DNA of 23,699 nt from Pigoraptor chileana. Its lineage: Eukaryota > Opisthokonta > Filasterea. Under the pieces are notes generated by a model. It was not told the origin of the DNA. It did not search any database and worked only from the letters and a program-made list of their open reading frames with translations. The position numbers and the translations under genes were made by a program. The stretch spans positions 1 to 23,699 of the forward strand of contig CALSCR010003880.1 of assembly GCA_943704495.1 (NCBI GenBank), given 5' to 3'. Positions 20,487 to 23,699 of this stretch are shown here, piece after piece (within the stretch, counting starts at the first letter, position 1; each line of letters opens with the position of its first letter).

Positions 20487-20674
20487 CAGTCTGTCTGTCT
20501 GACAACCGAGTTATGCCCCTTGCAACGACACACACACTATCCACAAGCAAACGCACCACGGCATCATCTCAATGGATAACTGATGAGGCAGAGTTGAAAC
20601 CATCAGTGTCTACAGTGCCAAAAGCGTGAACAAGGCATTCCTGAACTGAACTGGTGCACTCAAAGTTGCTTTGT

Positions 20675-20680
20675 AATAAA
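20675..20680 (+). terminator. Poly(A) signal AATAAA downstream of STN1
   Basis: A canonical AATAAA followed by an A-rich run lies about 190 bases after the STN1 stop codon, on the sense strand and before the next GC-rich block. It is the best candidate for the STN1 3' end. Confidence 0.55.
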
Positions 20681-20700
20681 AACAAAAGGCAAAAGAGGAT

Positions 20701-21125
20701 ATGTGTGGTGTAATCGTCTTGGCGAGGCAGGCCGCACGTTCCCCATTCGGGGCTGCGATCTCGCTACTGCACGGGGCGGCCGGTTTTCGCTGCTGTGTTT
20801 CCACCCTCGCGCGTTGCCCGGCTCATTATACGCCCTCGACGTCGCACACCTCCGCGGCGGCGCCCACCCTTGCGAGTTGGATGGCGACCCTCGCGCTTAG
20901 CGCAGACAGCCCGTCCACATGGGCGACCGCACGGCCCAGACTCCCCGCCGCAGACCATCCCACACACATGCACGTCCCGCCATAAGCAGCGGCCACAGGC
21001 AGACGCAGCTCTGCCCGACGAGGCTGTTGTCTGCCGCCCGCACTATATATGGGCGCACGCGGAGCACGCCCCGCACACTTGTGGGACGCCGCCTGACGAC
21101 TATTCGGGCGGTGCGCGGTAAGGTA
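20701..21125. other. GC-rich island of uncertain coding status
   Basis: Base composition rises sharply compared with both flanks, and several frames stay open on each strand. One plus-strand frame from 20703 reads LGEAGRTFPIRGCDLATARG and on to about 20897. Another from about 20795 ends at DDYSGGAR next to a possible donor (CGGTAAGG, near 21116). I recognise no domain and no start with family support. It may be a small unrecognised gene, an unspliced 5' exon of the downstream gene, or a GC-rich promoter. A TATATAT string lies near 21042. Confidence 0.3.
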
Positions 21126-21435
21126 GGGCTAAATCAGGAATACGCCGCTTAAATGATTTGCTTAAATGATTCTCAATGCGATATAAATGACCATATATGG
21201 AGTTTTTATGACGGAATTTGTGTCGCCATGGTGACTGGCTGACGGAGAACTTACCAACACATGGTCTACTAGGGATTACACAGAATACGGTCGTTTTAGT
21301 TGGCGCCTTTGATTAAGTATTTGCCTTCGTTTGTCACCGCGAGTTTTGCATGTTCAACTAGGCAACAGCAAGAACACATATACCACAAACACACACAGCC
21401 ATCACCAAGTGATGGTCACGGGTGCTTTGTGAGAG
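21126..21435. other. AT-rich upstream region of the CCDC177-like gene
   Basis: This AT-rich stretch leads into the start codon at 21436 and should hold the 5' untranslated region and promoter. ATATAAAT near 21181 is a TATA-like string but lies about 255 bases before the ATG. Nothing else is recognisable. Confidence 0.4.
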
Positions 21436-23358
21436 ATGGCTTCGTCACTCGGACTACATGGCACCGGAGGCACCACGGGTAGCGACGGAAACGCCGGCGA
21501 TAGGAAGGCAACGCGCGTTGCCCGCGACCTTAGCCTTGAAGTGAGCATTAGCCTCGACAACTTCGAGGATCCCAAAGTGCAGAACAGCAAATATGTGCTT
21601 ACTAGCCCCCGCTCGCTCGAGGCGTGCGCACGCAACGGCATCAAGCCAGTAGATCTCCTCTCGAAACCTTTTGCATACTTTCGCGACAAGTATTCGCATT
21701 TGGGCTACTCTGACGACGCCATTAGGAAGCTGTGTCACGATGCCGAGCATAGGCGACTACGACGGCTACTGACGGCCAAGCGGGACCGCGCACGCATGAT
21801 ACTCGACGAAACAGGGGATGGCGCAAAGCTGGAACGCTGCGAGGATGCGCTCACCGACTTTGAGGGTAGCCGCAGCGGCTATGCGTTCAAGCCCCTGGAG
21901 TCTGGGAGCAAGACCCAGCGCAGCGCCAGCCAGAGTCCACCCCGCAGCCGCAGCCGCAGTCCGTTGGGCGCAGAGAGTGGAGGACGGACATCCCCGCAAC
22001 AGTCGCCCGCCCTCCTGTCGCGTCCTCAGAGTGCCGGTCGCGTGCAACGACAACGCACGGCATCCCGCGATTCACTCCCATCACGACCGCAATCAAGGAC
22101 GTCGGACGATGGCGGTGAGCGCAAGCACATTCCCCGCAGGCCTGCATCTGCAGAGCCGACCGCCCGTCCGCAGTCGGCACGGCGGACACACATGCGATTC
22201 GGAAGTGGCGACTATCGGATTCACGAGACGCTTTCACAGTTAGACATTCGGGACCGAATGACTGGCAAGCCCGTTGTGGTTCCAGCGGTGTTGTCAACAG
22301 AGGAGGTAGAGCGCTTGGCGAGATTACAGGAGCACTGGGAGACAGAGCTGCGCAAACAGCACGAAGAGTCTGAAAGAGCGCGGGAGCTACAGAAGGAGCT
22401 GTTGCGGCAGCAGGTTCTAAGGGAGCACCGTGAGCAGATCGAAACTGAGCGGCGGAGGGAGGAAATGCAGCGCGAATGGGAACGGAAGATTTTGCTCGTC
22501 GACAGTCTGAGGGATGCAGAGCGCCAAAAGATCGCCCTGAATTCTGAGTTTGAAACGCTCAAACGTCGCGCGGCCGCCGAGCGCATTCAGCGTCTTGAGG
22601 AAGAGGCAGAGGCCTTGCGAACTCGCATTGCCCAGGAAATTGAGGCCGACTCACAGCGCTGGCGCTTGCGCGATGAGCGCATCCGCAATGAACAGAGCCG
22701 CGTCGCCGAGTTCAACCGCACAGAGCGAGCAATGTACGAGGAGCGGCGGCGGCGGCTGGAAGTGGAGGAGCGTGAGGCCCGCAACGTGCTCGACGCCGCC
22801 ATCCGCGAGCGCGATGCGACCATTTCCGAACGCGCCGAGCTGCAACGAGCCGAGCGCCTGCAATCCATACGCCTGTCACGTGAGCGTGAGGAGGAGAAGG
22901 TGCAGCGGCAGAAGGAGGCGGTGAGTCGCATGGACGCTGCCATGGACGAGTGGACGGAGGCCGTGCAGCGGCGGCGCGCCGAGGCCGAGCGGTGGGCTGA
23001 GGCCGTGCAAAAAGGCCTGCTTAGCCAGCGTCAGACGGAGGTGCGCGAGGCCCTGCTTGAGGAGGAGCGTCGGCATCGGGAGCGATATCAGCGCGTCCAG
23101 GAGATGGAGGCGCAGCAGCTGGCCGACCAGAAAAACTCGATTGCTTTCAAGGACGCATTCGCTGCCATCAACGCCTCGTACAGGGACAAGTTCAACCGGC
23201 AGCGCAAAATGTATGCGCTCGAGGGACAGCGCATTCGAGAGTCGTTCCGCGAACAAAAACCTCGCATTGTTGCGGAGATTTCGGGGTCTGGCGAGGCGGC
23301 GGTGGAAGCAGCACTGTCAGGCGGTCGCACTGTGCAGCTGCCGTTTGTGATGAACTGA
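21436..23358 (+). CDS. CCDC177-like coiled-coil protein, single exon, 640 aa
   Basis: One uninterrupted frame gives 640 residues. Near the N-terminus (about 50-80) is NSKYVLTSPRSLEACARNGI followed by KPVDLL, which I recognise as the conserved motif of CCDC177-type proteins (DUF4659). Residues about 150-275 are a basic, Ser/Arg/Pro-rich disordered stretch with repeated RPQSA-like motifs (SRPQSAGR, SRPQSRTS, TARPQSARR). Residues about 285-590 form a long charged helix rich in Glu, Arg, Gln and Lys, predicted as coiled coil (for example ERARELQKELLRQQVLREHR). No membrane segment or enzyme motif is visible. The function of this family is not established. A structural or scaffold role is an inference from the coiled coil, and the RPxSA motifs are reminiscent of cytoskeletal or ciliary proteins. 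The lack of introns contrasts with the other, split genes here. The start is the first ATG of the frame. Confidence 0.8.
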   Translation: MASSLGLHGTGGTTGSDGNAGDRKATRVARDLSLEVSISLDNFEDPKVQNSKYVLTSPRSLEACARNGIKPVDLLSKPFAYFRDKYSHLGYSDDAIRKLCHDAEHRRLRRLLTAKRDRARMILDETGDGAKLERCEDALTDFEGSRSGYAFKPLESGSKTQRSASQSPPRSRSRSPLGAESGGRTSPQQSPALLSRPQSAGRVQRQRTASRDSLPSRPQSRTSDDGGERKHIPRRPASAEPTARPQSARRTHMRFGSGDYRIHETLSQLDIRDRMTGKPVVVPAVLSTEEVERLARLQEHWETELRKQHEESERARELQKELLRQQVLREHREQIETERRREEMQREWERKILLVDSLRDAERQKIALNSEFETLKRRAAAERIQRLEEEAEALRTRIAQEIEADSQRWRLRDERIRNEQSRVAEFNRTERAMYEERRRRLEVEEREARNVLDAAIRERDATISERAELQRAERLQSIRLSREREEEKVQRQKEAVSRMDAAMDEWTEAVQRRRAEAERWAEAVQKGLLSQRQTEVREALLEEERRHRERYQRVQEMEAQQLADQKNSIAFKDAFAAINASYRDKFNRQRKMYALEGQRIRESFREQKPRIVAEISGSGEAAVEAALSGGRTVQLPFVMN

Positions 23359-23615
23359 AATCAGTGCCACTGGTCAGTGTGGGCTTGGCTCTCATTCTGT
23401 CCCGCTTGTCGTGCCGCTATGTGCGTGCGTCGCTGTGCTTTGTCGCGCCTGTCATTTGCTTTTGCGTTTGTCTTTTGCCAATATTATAAATTTTGACCAT
23501 CTGTTGGTGAATCAGTATTAGCCGAGAGCTCGCCGCAACCTACTCCCGCCAAATTTCGAAATCGCTCCAAAACTGGTCCAAACTGGTCACGAATCCACAG
23601 GTCGGCCCCCTTAGG
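23359..23615. other. 3' flank of the CCDC177-like gene
   Basis: No AATAAA is present. ATTATAAATTTT near 23484 is the only AT-rich string that could serve as a weak poly(A) signal. A short direct repeat of CCAAA-CTGGTC occurs near 23566-23588. No gene is visible before the window ends. Confidence 0.45.
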
Positions 23616-23617
23616 CA

Positions 23618-23699
<82 letters not shown>
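23616..23699. repeat. (CA)n dinucleotide microsatellite running off the window
   Basis: After one interruption at 23624-23625, an uninterrupted CA run of about 75 bases continues to the last base of the window, so its full length is unknown. It is a simple repeat and not a telomeric motif. Confidence 0.97.

Noticed and set aside
23616-23699. Telomeric repeat at the window end
   Set aside because: The unit is plain CA, not a G-strand/C-strand telomere motif, so it is a microsatellite.
1-23699. Mobile elements or viral remnants
   Set aside because: No transposase, reverse transcriptase, integrase, capsid-like sequence, terminal repeats or target-site duplications were seen.

Overview
This window is nuclear DNA from a eukaryote. 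It holds five spliced or single-exon protein genes and 17 introns with GT..AG ends, mostly GTGAGT-type donors. Coding DNA is GC-rich and the spacers are AT-rich. I saw no plasmid, phage, CRISPR, tRNA or transposon signal. The gene set (a fibrocystin-L giant receptor, a BORC subunit, a CST telomere subunit, a CCDC177-like coiled-coil protein) suggests a free-living flagellate protist near the opisthokont side of the tree, such as a choanoflagellate or apusomonad-like organism. The sequence alone does not settle the species.

Layout. 1-557 is AT-rich spacer. 558-2243 (minus strand) is a six-exon gene for a 330-residue six-blade Kelch propeller. 2244-2593 is a divergent promoter region with a 27-bp tandem repeat. 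2594-3353 (plus strand) is a four-exon KXD1 gene of 121 residues, followed by a poly(A) signal set in the loop of a perfect CACGTGAT inverted repeat. 3925-18172 (plus) is a 4,644-residue PKHD1L1/fibrocystin-L-like receptor made of three short 5' exons and one 13-kb exon. 18507-20486 (plus) is a seven-exon STN1 gene. 20701-21125 is a GC-rich island of unknown nature. 21436-23358 (plus) is a single-exon CCDC177-like coiled-coil protein. The window ends in a (CA)n microsatellite.

The giant protein is the centrepiece. Its order is signal peptide, about 14 IPT/TIG domains, PA14, a cupredoxin-like domain that has lost copper ligands, a LamG-like jellyroll, then G8 plus parallel beta-helix twice, a Ser/Thr-rich stalk, one membrane helix, and a 229-residue cytoplasmic tail with an SH3 domain. 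The ectodomain follows animal fibrocystin-L, but the SH3 tail would join it directly to cytoplasmic signalling or cytoskeletal partners.

The genes do not form a pathway. They are separate housekeeping or cell-surface functions: lysosome positioning (KXD1), telomere end replication (STN1), a surface receptor, and a protein scaffold. All exon models below were built by hand from splice signals, reading phase and family similarity, and no transcript evidence was available.
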